Below, in pieces: positions 34,028 through 44,689 of a stretch of DNA of 64,000 bases (its first letter is position 1; every line of letters begins with the position of its first letter). Source of the DNA: Unio delphinus (taxonomy: Eukaryota; Mollusca; Bivalvia; Unionida; Unionidae); contig JAQISU010000003.1 in the NCBI GenBank assembly GCA_029339505.1, positions 23,411,501 to 23,475,500 of the forward strand, read 5' to 3'. Both the position numbers and the translations under genes were made by a program. Under the pieces are notes generated by a model, which had not been told where the DNA came from, did no database searches, and saw only the letters and a list, made by a program, of their open reading frames with translations.

Positions 34028-34687
34028 AAGCTATGGCTGCCAGTGAAATTTGTTCTGATATAACTGTGAGAACGTTGATAAATGCACAGATTATAATACT
34101 AATGATTGAAATCGGCACTGCATTAAATCTTGAAAGACATTAAATCTTGTTTAAACATGTGCTCCATTTGGGTTGGGGTTTTTTTTTTTTGGGGGGGGGG
34201 GGGGGACATTGACATTCTTCAGGATGTTGAAATTCAGAGTATAGAGAAATGATGATGTGACAAAATCTGAGATGCTATTCTCTAATACAAGATACCATGT
34301 CTAATTTGGTTGTTTAAGCCCCTAACAAAAGTTGCATCCACTTTCTGTTGAAACATTAATACATAAAAAGGCATTTGAAGCACACATCTTCCATTTTTCT
34401 TCATGCAAGTGGTAATCTTGTTGTTTCAGAGAACAGACATTCTAAAAATACCGTTGTTGATGCGTGGTTATACTAACCACAAATACTTAGCCAATGTTAC
34501 AGTTAGCCACTAGGGTGATATCAATCATAGCTTTTAGATCCAAAATATCTTTTGAGTAAATTGATGCAGTCATTAGCGATACTGAATATTTATAGTATTT
34601 TTGTTAAAAGCTGTTATAACGGGGGAAAAAGTCTGTATATGCCCATTTCCTTTCAAGAATTATAAATGGGTTTTCTCTATATTTCAG
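34028..34687. other. non-coding, with a T/G homopolymer block
   Basis: T-rich then G-rich runs lie at about 34178-34205, ending in roughly 17 consecutive G. No gene is seen. The stretch ends at the acceptor before 34688. Confidence 0.6.
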
Positions 34688-35060
34688 TCCATTCTAGTTG
34701 AAATAAGTGATGAAATAAAAAGAGAAAAAGGATACACTGTCAACGCTGTGGTGATGAATTTTCAGATCGACACTTCAGACGTCATAAATCAGGCGAGGAA
34801 GAGGCGCAAGGATCAGTTGAAGACAATACTACACAGTATTTTGAGTACATATTTACCTTGGCAGACATCAGCGATGCCATTACCAAAGAATTTCACAGAG
34901 GAGGATAAATTGATGTATTTTGAATCAGTTCCGAGTTAAGGTATCATTTCCTCAGACAGTGAAAGTGACAATATCATGTATGAAGCTGCTTTTGAAGATG
35001 CTATGTCTGACTGTGAAACAGAATTTGTTACTGAAAAATCATCTGGAAATGATTATAACG
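34688..35060 (+). pseudogene. C2H2-finger exon, repeat unit 1
   Basis: After an acceptor (CTCTATATTTCAG) the sequence encodes CQRCGDEFSDRHFRRHK, a C-x2-C-x7-H-x3-H finger, then an acidic segment (SGEEEAQGSVEDNTTQYFE) and a conserved but frameshifted region. The same block returns at 35512-35890. Stops and frame changes are present. It resembles the N-terminal finger of large transposon-encoded proteins; its partner may be the recombinase-like part downstream. Confidence 0.5.
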
Positions 35061-35244
35061 CATTCTAAAGGCACTTTTAAAGTGGCAGTCCTGTTTTTTT
35101 AATACCAGATAGAGCCTTTTCTTATATTTTGATTCTAATAAAATCTGTGTTGTACTTGTGCTCAAATTCATCAGATAGCATGACAGCTTTGTATCAGGAC
35201 TTTCTAGTAACCATTTATGAAATGAATATATTCTTGTCTTTCAG

Positions 35245-35517
35245 TGGAGACAATTTTAAGAAATATGTTGTTTGCACAAAATGTTTTACACTGTATGACT
35301 ATGAGTTCTGCTTTGATGTTATAGAAGGTCGTAAAGTTTCACATATTTGTGGAAATGTAGCTTATCCATGTCTTCCTAGTCCACATTTACGAAGAGTTTG
35401 TGGCGAGACATTGTTAAAAATTGTACACTCTCAAAATGGGGATCAATTAACTCCTTTTAAAACATATTGTTATAGGAAATTAGAAGATAGCACCTCGGGT
35501 TTTGTAAAAAGACCGGG
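35245..35517 (+). pseudogene. CACTA (EnSpm)-type transposase-associated exon
   Basis: An acceptor (TTCTTGTCTTTCAG) precedes an open segment with KYVVCTKCFTLYDYEFCFD, SHICGNVAYPCLP, LRRVCGETLLKIV and PFKTYCYRKL. The CxxC...C...C cysteine series and TYCYRKL ending match the N-terminal cysteine region of animal CACTA-type transposase genes as I remember them. It is joined without a break to the second copy of the C2H2 block, so it was brought in by recombination or insertion. The catalytic DDE part is absent. Confidence 0.55.
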
Positions 35518-35890
35518 TTACACTGTGTTGATGAGTTTTCAGATCGACACTTCAGACGTCATAATTGCAAAGATGTTCTCAGTGTGAATCGGGTGAGGAA
35601 GAGGAGCAAGAATTAGTCGAAGAAAATACTACACAGTATTTTGAGAGCACAGATTTATCTTGGCAGATATCAGCGATGCCCTTACCAAAGAATATCACAG
35701 AGGAGGATATATTGATGTATTTTGAACCAGTTCAGAGTCAAGGTATCAGTTCCTCAGACAGGGAAAGTGACTAGCATGTACGAAGCAGCTTTTGAAGATG
35801 CTATGTCTGACTGTGAAACAGAATATCTTACTGTAGAAAATTATCTGGAAACGATTCTTTTGGTGGATTCTAAAATCACTTTTAAATTGG
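35512..35890 (+). repeat. C2H2-finger block, repeat unit 2
   Basis: This direct repeat of 34728-35060 shares long runs such as TTTTCAGATCGACACTTCAG and the DAMSDCETE coding stretch. It encodes DEFSDRHFRRHNCKDVLSV and then an acidic part (SGEEEEQELVEENTTQYFE). It retains HNC where unit 1 has HKS, so unit 2 is closer to an intact finger. Unit spacing is about 785 bp. Frameshifts differ between the units. Confidence 0.8.
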
Positions 35891-35897
35891 CATGCAA

Positions 35898-36545
35898 AAT
35901 ACATGCTTATCCAAAGTAGGCGAGAAACGCTTCGATTGCTAGATAGACTACCAGAGGATGAAGTAGTGGAAAAGCTTCGAAAATATACACTGGAAGTGAT
36001 AACAAAAGACACTGACGGCATATCTGATTTCATTGGAAAACACGACTTTGTCGAACTGCGCAATGCAGTTAGTTCCAGACTACCTCTTTTCAATGCTCGC
36101 CGACATGGATAATCCAGTAGATTAAATCGATCACTGGTGCAAGAGAAAAGAATCGATTACAGAGTCCCACATGAAAAATTCGGATTATCTTTTACCAATT
36201 GTGAGGATAGTGTTTTGACACATAGGAGTCACTTTACAGCAGGAAAAGGGACACGACTTGTATCATGTTTGATACATGGCGATTACAAAAAAAAAGGCAA
36301 CGGGCATCCTATCTGACGAAATATTCGTATGGATGTAGGTATTTTGTCAACAAATGGATTCATCTTTCCAAATTCTGAGGCTTTACCACACCATGCCATT
36401 GGATGGGACTGCATTTGTAAAAAGCTATACTGAAAATTCATCAATATCACAAACAACATAGCTAGATTAAGTACTATATATTCAGTACGTGAAGTCAAAC
36501 CAAAAGATAGAACCTATTTTTTCCAGACAAGGCATGGACCAGCGA
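35898..36545 (+). pseudogene. tyrosine-recombinase-like protein (Crypton-like?), decayed
   Basis: Open at first: LLDRLPEDEVVEKLRKYTLE, TDGISDFIGKHDFVELRNAV, SSRLPLFNARRHG. Here RLPLFNARR would hold the first catalytic Arg region. A stop at 36110 is followed, in changing frames, by HRSHFTAGKGTRLVS, GILSTNGFIFPNS, AIGWDCI and a tail with RHGPAITKK where the family has an H-x-G-H-like block. The order of motifs resembles the phage-integrase-like proteins that are frequent in cnidarian and mollusc genomes. The final Tyr is not seen; the sequence decays before a LINE terminus at 36576. Placement in Crypton is an inference. Confidence 0.5.
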
Positions 36546-36575
36546 TAACAAAAAAGAAATAGATCGATTGTTTGA

Positions 36576-36630
36576 TCGATTTTTAACGGCGCATCAGCAC
36601 TTTTAGGCTATTTAACGCCATACGTTTAAG
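36576..36630 (-). mobile_element. about 50-bp LINE 3' terminus
   Basis: Only the terminal LINE block is present (TTTTTAACGGCGCATCAGCA, then CTTTTAGGCTATTTAACGCC). It is either an extreme 5' truncation or a shared target structure. TGATCGAT-like bases flank it, but I cannot define a duplication. Confidence 0.8.
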
Positions 36631-36859
36631 TTTAAAGGAGACTAGAAATGAAAAGTTTTATTTTATAAATGTAATTCTTTACAAATTCTAATTGAATATA
36701 ATATTTAAAAAAAATAATATCGTGTGCGGATATTGATTATATTGCGAAGAAGATACAATGATTCCGTAAATTGCCGAGTATTTCCGAGTTTTAATGAGAC
36801 AACAGATCACGTGGTCTCGTGACGTCACACTAGCCAGTCCTCGTATACAAACAGAAACA

Positions 36860-37670
36860 TGGCAAGCGAGAAAGACCATTGATAACGGTTTTACTGGTGA
36901 TTTCAATGCAGTAGCTGAACCAGACACTTTCAGAGATTACAAAGATAGGGTATTTCAGATATTCTTGCGATATAATATTTAGTGAGTGCTGGACATTTAA
37001 AAATATGCACTGGTTCCCGTTATACATTCACCACAGCAAGAACGATGATTGATCATTTTGTACTGTCGGATCAATGCATAGATAGATTACGGAGTGTACA
37101 CATTGTTTCAGATCACGAAGAGCACGTGATATCCGACCACCTCCCTATCCTTACTTCCCTTCGTACGGTGATATGTGGGAGAAACTTTATACAGTCTATG
37201 AAGAGAAATAACAGCTTGGAATAAATTAGACGCTGATATTCAAGATAATTTAATATGAGCTGCACCTTCACCTGAAAACTTTAGATATAGATACTATTTC
37301 GGACAATGTTGATAGATTTTACAGACACATTGTTAATGCAATACAGCAGTAAAGCGACATCGCGCTTCCAATGTCTAAATTCAATTATCATGCCAAACCA
37401 TACTGGTCAAATGAACTCAAAGAAGCACATAAACTTCAAAGACAGGCTAGGTATACTTGGATAAATGAAGGAAGACCGAGGGGTAATCAATATAATTCTT
37501 ACAGAGAATATAAAGTAAGAAGAGAGACTTTAGAAACCTTCAAAACTAGCTGTGGAAAACTATATGGGGGATGTGTATGAAGAAATTGAAAAAGCACATG
37601 AATGCGATGTAAGACACTTTTGGAAAATGATCAACGTTAAGAGAGGAAACTATGGAAAGCCGCAGGTACC
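36860..37670 (+). mobile_element. second LINE family, endonuclease and linker relic
   Basis: Separate frames give GDFNAV (endonuclease Asp), GSRYTFTTARTMIDHFVLS, ISDHLPILTSL (the catalytic Ser-Asp-His), and then KPYWSNELKEAHKLQRQAR, RPRGNQYNSYREYKVRR. The last part continues in frame change to FWKMINVKRG, a segment that precedes RT in CR1/RTE-like LINEs. It differs from the I-group copies and is heavily broken. No RT is present. Confidence 0.6.
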
Positions 37671-39326
37671 CCGGCGGTGATCAAAAATTTTCCCTATTAT
37701 TTTATATGGGCAACAATTAGCGGCTCTAAATGACGGTGATTACAATTTTTCCCTATATTTTTAGATATGAACTACAATTAGCGGCTCATACAACATTTAG
37801 CGGCTCCTAAAACACATTTAAATCTACAGCTCCGTTTATAAAAACCACAATTAACGGCTCCAAAACATCTGAAGCTCAGTCTACCAACTTCAATCACCGG
37901 CTCCTAAAAACAGAAACGCCGCTGATAATTTTGATCTTCGTATTTACTGACGAACAAGATTTCAACTCTAAAACGAGATCTCCTAACTACAATTACCGGT
38001 TCCTTCATCAGTAACGTCGCTGATAATCTTGAGCTCCCTTTTTACAACAGAACCGAACGAGATTTAATCACCTACTGTCATATTCGGAATACTACCATCT
38101 TATACGCTTTATTTTCCCATTTTCCGCCGTTTGTGTTGAGTAAAAATATTAACTTTAATTTTTTTTTACTGCAAATATTTTGCTTTGTGTAATACTATTC
38201 TTGTTTGTCTTTGTTAATGTATTATATTGTCTCTCATGGGAAAGACTTTAAGGTTATTTTTTGGGGGGAAAACTTATTTTATATGTGCTTTTTTAAAATA
38301 TGTCAGTATATTATTTTGGCGACGTCCATTAATTATATCAACAATTTTTAGGCAATTTTTTACCCCCCCCCCCCCCCCGTCAACAACTGTCAAACTTTCA
38401 GCGACCCCTCCCCCCCAATAAAGGTATGTCATAAAGAATTTACACCACCCCCAACAAACAAACAATATTTTATACGGCTGGCTTTTATGCTAAAAATAGA
38501 ATTATGGAAATTAAAACCATATGTGGTTCATCTGTCTACAATCTACATTGAATAAAAACAAAATATGATGATGCAAGGCTTTGACTTGCTTGGCAAGAGC
38601 TCAACCGGTTTAGGATTAAACTGCTGGGCTGTTGGACGAGCGAGTGTGTGAAATACCAACGCACCGAATAATTTCTTTTTTCTTTTATTTGTTAAACTTA
38701 TTGTAAAAAATAACATTGTTGACGTCAATTTATCTTGAACTTCCCCCTCCCCCATGTCAACAATTGTCAAACTCCTTCATACCCCTCCCCCTTCTATTTT
38801 GTTGACATAATTAATGGACGACCCCTTGTATTGATAGTTTACATTTTCATTTTATTATATGTACATATTCTTGTGAGTCCAGCATATTTGCTTAGAGTAT
38901 TTATATAATGCTAATTCTGTTTCAGTTCAAGAAGCTTCTTTGCTACTTATTGCAGCTTTTGGTGTTGTAGCCACATCAAAGTCATCTTGTAATGTTCCAG
39001 TACTTGACAAATATCTAGGTAAAACCAACAATTTGTCATGTATCAGTATAGTACTGGAACTTGAAATTCACTATCTTGTGGAGAGTGCGAGTGTTGTTGT
39101 GCAGTCTGATTTGAATTTCCCTGAAGAGCTGGGCATCTAAGTAGGTTGTTTGAATATGGTGTAGTGTTTGATCAATTTTGCCTCTTTCATTTTTCGTTAT
39201 CGGACATGGCTGGTGGTCACTGATCATTCTAGCTAAGTGAAAATAAAAGAACTTGTTGGTCAAGGTTGTCATCATGTTATATACCTTCATGCATGTCATT
39301 GCCCTCCATTGTAGTGGTATGGCAAA
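37671..39326. other. non-coding, with C-rich runs
   Basis: After the GCGGCTC repeats there is AT-rich DNA with poly-C runs at about 38361-38378 and 38405-38416 and pyrimidine-rich patches near 38740-38790. No gene is recognised. Confidence 0.5.
37711..38020 (+). repeat. degenerate AATTAGCGGCTC motif array
   Basis: The motif ACAATTAGCGGCTC or a close variant appears at 37714, 37775, 37796, 37848, 37891 and 37988, at irregular spacing, with a related GCCGCTGAT/GTCGCTGAT pair. It looks like a decayed tandem array. Confidence 0.5.
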
Positions 39327-39356
39327 TTCAAATTTAGATTTGTTTGTTTGATTAGG

Positions 39357-42300
39357 TTGATTGATTGATTGATTAATTAAATTTTAACGGCGCACCAGCA
39401 CTTTTAGGCTATTTAGCGCCATATAATAGGTTATATGTTTGAAAAATAGGAAGGTTTAACATCGACCAGCGACATAGAAAACCAAATAGTTCAAAGTAAA
39501 ATGGTGAGATGTTGGTATTTGCCGAACAGTAAAAGTATGAAATCTTTTAAAATTGATAAAAGGTCCTATATCGACCAGCGATATAAAATAACAGATGGTT
39601 GAAATTAAAAACGGTAAGATGGTAACGGTGCAAAATAAAGTTTCCCGATCAACGGGAGAGGTAAATGTACTATGTTAATGAAAAAGGATGAAAAGGTATT
39701 AAAATGGGACGGTATATATATATATTGCATAAAACTACACAAGGTCATAGCATAAAAGTCAAATTTTTGAGTAAAGATTTACTGCTTTCAGGAACTCTAT
39801 AATACGAGTGATGTTTATAGTATCAAAAAGTTCTTTCATATCATGCACAATGTAATAACGATCGCGCGTAGGTTGCAAGTCAAAGCACTCTATCATAAGG
39901 TGATTGACAGTGAATGGTTCATTGCAGTAAACGCACTCTGGTGGGTCTTCGCCTTTAAGTATGTGTGTCTGGGTGATATAAGTATGACCAATTCGGATTC
40001 TTGCAATGACTACCTCCTCCCTACGTATGGATCTGTAGGAAGGGGTCCATTCTCCCAGGGCTGGCTTGATTGCATGAAGTTTGTTATTTACAGCATCATT
40101 CCATGACGCCTGCCACTTCTGACGAAAGAACCTTCTGATACAAGGTTTAAAATCAGTAAAAGGTAATTTAAAATCAGATGGTCCTAGAGTAAGAGCCCTT
40201 TTAGCAGCGCGATCTGCTTTTTCGTTACCTTTAATACCAATGTGGCTAGGTAACCAACAATATATTATGTTGTGGTTGACACTCAGCTCATTATGTTTAA
40301 GGAGTATGTTTGTCAATATTGGGTTCTCCAGGTTTCTATTGTGTAGTGACTGGAGTACTGATAGCGAGTCGGAGAAAATGATACTGTTTAAAATATGTTT
40401 CTTTTCTATATGTTGCAGAGCAAGTTCTATTGCTCTAATTTCGGCTGTAAAAATTGATGCTCCATTTGGTAAGCGAACTTGCATTGTGTGATTTCCACAA
40501 ACAAAGGCTGCAGAAGCCTTTTCCTCATCCTTTGATCCATCAGTGTAAATTCTGGTGTAGTTTTTAAATTCGGTGAGGAGTTCATGGTAAGAGTTGTGGA
40601 AGACAGAAGGGTTTGTCTCAGATTTTTTACCGTCGTGTAGTGTAAAAAGTACTTTTGGTTGTTTAATTAGCCAGGGTGGTGTTTCGGGGATAGACGTTTT
40701 CTGAATGTTAGAAAGATCTATATTTGTAGTGTCAAGGCTGGATAATATTCTAATGCCAAAGGAAGGTATGGCGTTTGGTTTATTTTCGTATAAAGTTTTG
40801 TATTTGGGTTGAAAAACAGCCGAAAAAGCAGGATTCAGAGGGTTTGATTTTAATTTGAGAGCATACTGTGCGGAAAGCATGTCTCTACGATGTGATAATG
40901 GTGGTTCATTCGCCTCAGCTAGAAGGCTTTCACATGGGGAAGTTTTAAATGCTCCCAAAGCCAGTCTTATACCCTGATGATAAATTGGATCAAGTATTTT
41001 CAAATATGATTTCCTGGCTGAGCCATACACAACGCAACCATAATCTAGTTTGGAGCGAATAAACGTTCTATATAAATTCAGGATGATTTTTCTATCAGCA
41101 CCCCAGTCAGTGTGCGATACTAATTTAAGTAGGTCAAGTGCTTTTGAGCATTTAGCTTTCAGGTTCTTTAGGTGTGGAATAAAAGTCAGTCTTCTGTCAA
41201 AGATAATACCTAAAAATTTTGTTTCCTCAACAACTGGAATAGGTGTTCCGTCCAGCGTGCGGTGAGGTTCATCGTGATGTCTTCGTAACTGACAGAAATG
41301 CATGCATACTGTTTTAGACTTCGAGAATTTGAAACCGTTTGCACTGGCCCAACTTTGAATCTTGTTTATATTTTGCTGAAGTTGTCTTTCAATTGTATGC
41401 ATGTTCTTCGATCTATAACATATTAGAAAATCATCAACATATAGCGAGCAATCCACACCAGGAGTCAGACACTTTGTGATACTATTAATTTTGATATTGA
41501 AAAGTGTCACGGATAAAATACTGCCCTGGGGCACACCCATCTCTTGCTCGTGCAAATCTGATAGAGTAGAGACCACTCGTACCTTGAATTCTCTGTCTGA
41601 GAGAAAGCTGGATATGAAAGAGGGCAGACGGCCTTTTAGACCTAGATCGTGCAGGTCATTTAGTATCCCGTACTTCCATGTCGTGTCATAGGCCTTTTCT
41701 AAATCAAAGAAGACTGCTGCTAAATGTTCTTTCTTGATAAATGCATCACGAATGAATGTTTCTAGTCTAACCAGATGATCATTGGTGCTCCGTCCATAAC
41801 GAAAGCCACTTTGGAAAGGAGATATTAAATTGTTAGTTTCCAAGTATCAGATAAGTCGAGAATTGATCATTCGTTCCATTGTTTTGCACACACAGCTTGT
41901 CAGTGCAATTGGTCGATAGCTGTTGGGGTCTTCGCTATCTTTACCTGGTTTGGGGACTGGTATTACAGTTGCTTCTTTCCAGATTTTTGGTACATTACCA
42001 GTGATCCATAAATCATTGAAGAGTTTCAAAAGAGATGTTAATGATGATTCTGGGAGGTGTTTCAAAAACTGGTAATGTATTTCGTCAGGCCCAGTGTATG
42101 TATCATGGGCCTTATCTAAAGCCTCCCTAAGCTCCGATAATGAGAACAACTGATTATAACTTTCCGAGTTGTTGGATGTGAATTTTAAACGTGTCTTTTC
42201 TTTTCGAGTTTTAAGTTTTTGGAAAGCTTCTGAATAATTAGATGATGATGAATTTTTGGAGAAACTGTCAGCAAGAGTATTTGTAATGTCACGTTTTGAA

Positions 42301-42672
42301 TTAAAGTTGTTGTTGTTCAGTGTCAGATGTCGGAGAGGGTTTTGTTTGCTCTTTCCGTTTATTTTGCGTATAGTATCCCAAACTTTCTTAACAGAGGAAC
42401 GAGAGTTTAAAGAAGAAACATATTTCTTCCATGATGCTCTTTTACTTTCTTTGATTGTGCGGCGAGCTTTAGCTCGGACAATGCGATATATATTTAAGTT
42501 TTCGGGCGTCGGATGATTATTAAATTTTTTTAATGCTTTTCGGCGTAGTCTAATTGCTTCTTTACATTCCTTAGTGACCCAAGGTTTTAGGGTTCTTTTA
42601 CAGTTTGTGGAGGATTTGGGGATAGATTCTTCTGCAATTTCTGTTAAAATAGATGTAAAAAGCTGAATGGGG
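39357..42672 (-). mobile_element. I-group LINE copy E, 5'-truncated, in the SINE tail
   Basis: The copy starts within the ORF2 linker (about 42672) and runs through RT and RNase H to the 3' terminus. GTTTGTTTGATTAGG (15 bp) flanks it at 39342-39356 and 42672-42686. It belongs with copy D by protein differences (RILSSLDTTNIDLSN, AEIRAIELALQHIEKKH) and by the longer 3' UTR. Confidence 0.93.
39759..42672 (-). pseudogene. LINE ORF2 of copy E, one nonsense codon
   Basis: The partial ORF2 reads openly from the linker (KPWVTKECKEAIR) through AGP/TGPDEIHYQFLKHLP and PNSYRPIALTSC to LI, where a TGA (41846-41844) replaces the Trp codon seen in copy A (LVWYLE). It then runs open for 694 codons: FQSGFRYGRSTNDHL, FFDLEKAYDTTW, YVDDFLI, YTDGSK, LPSHIGIKGNEKAD, and CVYCNEPFTVNHLMIEC. 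Only this nonsense mutation and the 5' truncation disable it. The catalytic YVDD and RNase H acids are all present. Confidence 0.9.
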
Positions 42673-43002
42673 TTTGTTTGATTAGGATTTTTAACGTAGC
42701 TTTAACAATTTTTCAGTCATATAGCTACGATGTCTGCAGTGAGGCAGTTTATAGTGATGTCTAGCACTGAGACATCATGCCGCAGACATGTAGCATGATG
42801 TCTCACCCAGTCACATTATCCTGACACCAGGCCGACCAGTCCTAACACTAACCTCTTAATGCTGAGCGTCAAGCGAGGCAGCTGTTAGTACCATTTTTGT
42901 AAGTCTTTGGTATGACTCCGCCGGGGATCGTACCGACGACCTCCCGCTTCCGGGGCGGACGCTCTAACCACAAGGCCACCGGAGCGGTTTTCAAATTTAG
43001 AT

Positions 43003-43559
43003 AAGATAGAATAACAAGTTTAATTCAAATTCAAACACGTTAGCTCTGTGTGATCTTCTTCTACAAAGCCATATAGCCCTAGTATACAGGCCAAGCCAAA
43101 TTTAAATAAGAATTTAAGAGTGAAATTAATAAGTAAAGATATTTGTTTGAAAAAGCAGTTTATGACATTAATCATTTTAAAATGACAATATAGCCTTGTG
43201 GAATAGATAGTAAACGTGGCACAGTAGTAATTATAGCATTGATTCAAGAAAGCAAAACTTGGGCAGAGCTCATGTTAGTGAAAACGTTGGTGAAAAATCT
43301 TATTTTGGAGAAGTTTACAAAATACCTATGAGGTGTGGAAGATTCTATATATCGACCATAATGAACAACCTATCAACTTGTTTCATCTAGCTAAGCTACC
43401 TACGCGCGCGCGTGTATATATATATATCACATTTCTTGTTGGCATCCATTAGTCTCGATGGAAGTGCGCCCATGAGAGTTGTCCCGGTTATTTTGTTGTC
43501 TTCATTTATTGATGGTCAGATATTATGCCTATGCAACTATTCCAAGGTCTATTTCAGTT
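43003..43559. other. non-coding gap
   Basis: No gene is seen. An alternating CG/TA run (CGCGCGCGTGTATATATATA) lies at about 43403-43425, a potential Z-DNA or cruciform site. Confidence 0.5.
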
Positions 43560-44648
43560 TTCCAGTCAGCATGCACCACGCAAATTGACCACAAAGTTAA
43601 CACCAAAACCATCGAATGTTCCATGTTTCCAGATGATATTGTTAAATATTTGGTTAAATTTATGTATGGAATAAACTTTCCTTTGCAGATGTCCAACATA
43701 CACGATACAATTCAGTGTTGTAATTATTTTGGTGCTAGTGAACTACTGGATAAATGTGTTCTATTTTTGATTGATTGTATTTCCTGTGACAATGTTTTCA
43801 TAATATTAATGATTAGTAAAAGTTTTGTTTCTTTATTGTCTGTAAATAACAAATGTTTTAGAATTTATTGACTGTAACATGGAAAATTTGTTGTGTAATT
43901 TTGAAGGCTTTTTTACCCTGCCATTAGCCTTGATTGTCCAAATCATATCTCTTGACACTTTATCTGTGCATCAAGAATTGTTATTTGACCACTTGATTCT
44001 GTGGATAGAACAGCAGACTGGATTTGGAGCCCATCTGGGAAAAACTCTGGCCATATTAGTTTTGTTATCAATGAACATTGAGTACTTCATAACAAAATGC
44101 ATACCATTAAATGTTTTGGAACCTATTGATGTTCAAGGAATTAAGGTTAATGTTGCTTCAAGGTGTATTACATACAACAGGACATGATGTTTTGGTGAAA
44201 AGATTTTTTAGAAAATTGATTGATGCCTCATGGAAATCGGATGGAATGAATGGAGATAGGATTAATAATCATTGTTAACACAGGTTCTGCACTGAAAGGA
44301 GTTTCATTGTATGACAATGAAGGACAGTCATTCCTATATACAGTGTCGTTGCATGAAGCTGAGAATGGAAGTTTGATTCAGAAATCCAGATGCAAGCTAG
44401 ATTTTGTTTCAGATGTTTGTACATTCCCCTTTAAAACATCTTTTCATTTAGCTGCTGATGTAACTTACACATTAGTTGCTATAAAGAAAGGACCTACAGT
44501 CTTTTATGGAGTATTGTCCAATCATGTGCATTTGAAAGGGAGCAGAAAACTGGAAATTAAATTTGAGAAACCAGATGTAGGTAGTTCAGCTATATTTGAA
44601 GGTCAGTTTGAGGGGCTTTTATTTTCAGCAGTAGATTACCACATTTAG
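43560..44648 (+). pseudogene. BTB-BACK-PHR protein (BTBD1/2/3/6-like), truncated and frameshifted
   Basis: The first frame gives the C-terminal half of a BTB fold (ECSMFPDDIVKYLVKFMYG, INFPLQMSNIHDTIQCCNYF, GASELLDKCVLFLIDCIS). A frame change near 43860 leads to the BACK domain (FIDCNMENLLCNF, LDTLSVHQELLFDHLILWIE). Another, near 44185, leads to a PHR-like beta domain (GVSLYDNEGQSFLYTVSL, LAADVTYTLVAIKKGP, EGLLFSA) ending at 44648. Intact BTB-BACK-PHR proteins are Cullin-3 substrate adaptors. The N-terminal half of BTB is missing, and no introns separate the three domains, so a processed or duplicated relic is likely. Confidence 0.6.
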
Positions 44649-44689
44649 TGGGTGTTTGTACTGTTTTGAGGGAGTTAAAGTGACTAATC

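Larger units (their letters stand above)
39340..42989 (-). mobile_element. tRNA-derived SINE, copy 1, split by LINE E
   Basis: The head lies at the right: on the minus strand TGGTTAGAGCG (A box) and GGTACGATCCC (B box) are 30-35 bp apart, as in a tRNA gene. The body (GAGACATCATGC, TAGACATCACTATAAACTGC) runs to about 42687 and the tail resumes at 39356-39340. TTCAAATTTAGAT flanks the whole at 39327-39339 and 42990-43002. The element is about 335 bp without the LINE. It depends on a LINE for movement; the partner is unknown. Confidence 0.85.

Noticed and set aside
36829..36838. GTGACGTCAC palindrome resembling a CRE
   Set aside because: It is not followed by a credible gene start; the nearby ATG runs into a LINE endonuclease relic.
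42930..42985. tRNA-like sequence with A and B boxes
   Set aside because: It is the head of a SINE with a body, tail and 13-bp duplications, not a tRNA gene; the same applies near 44950-45005.
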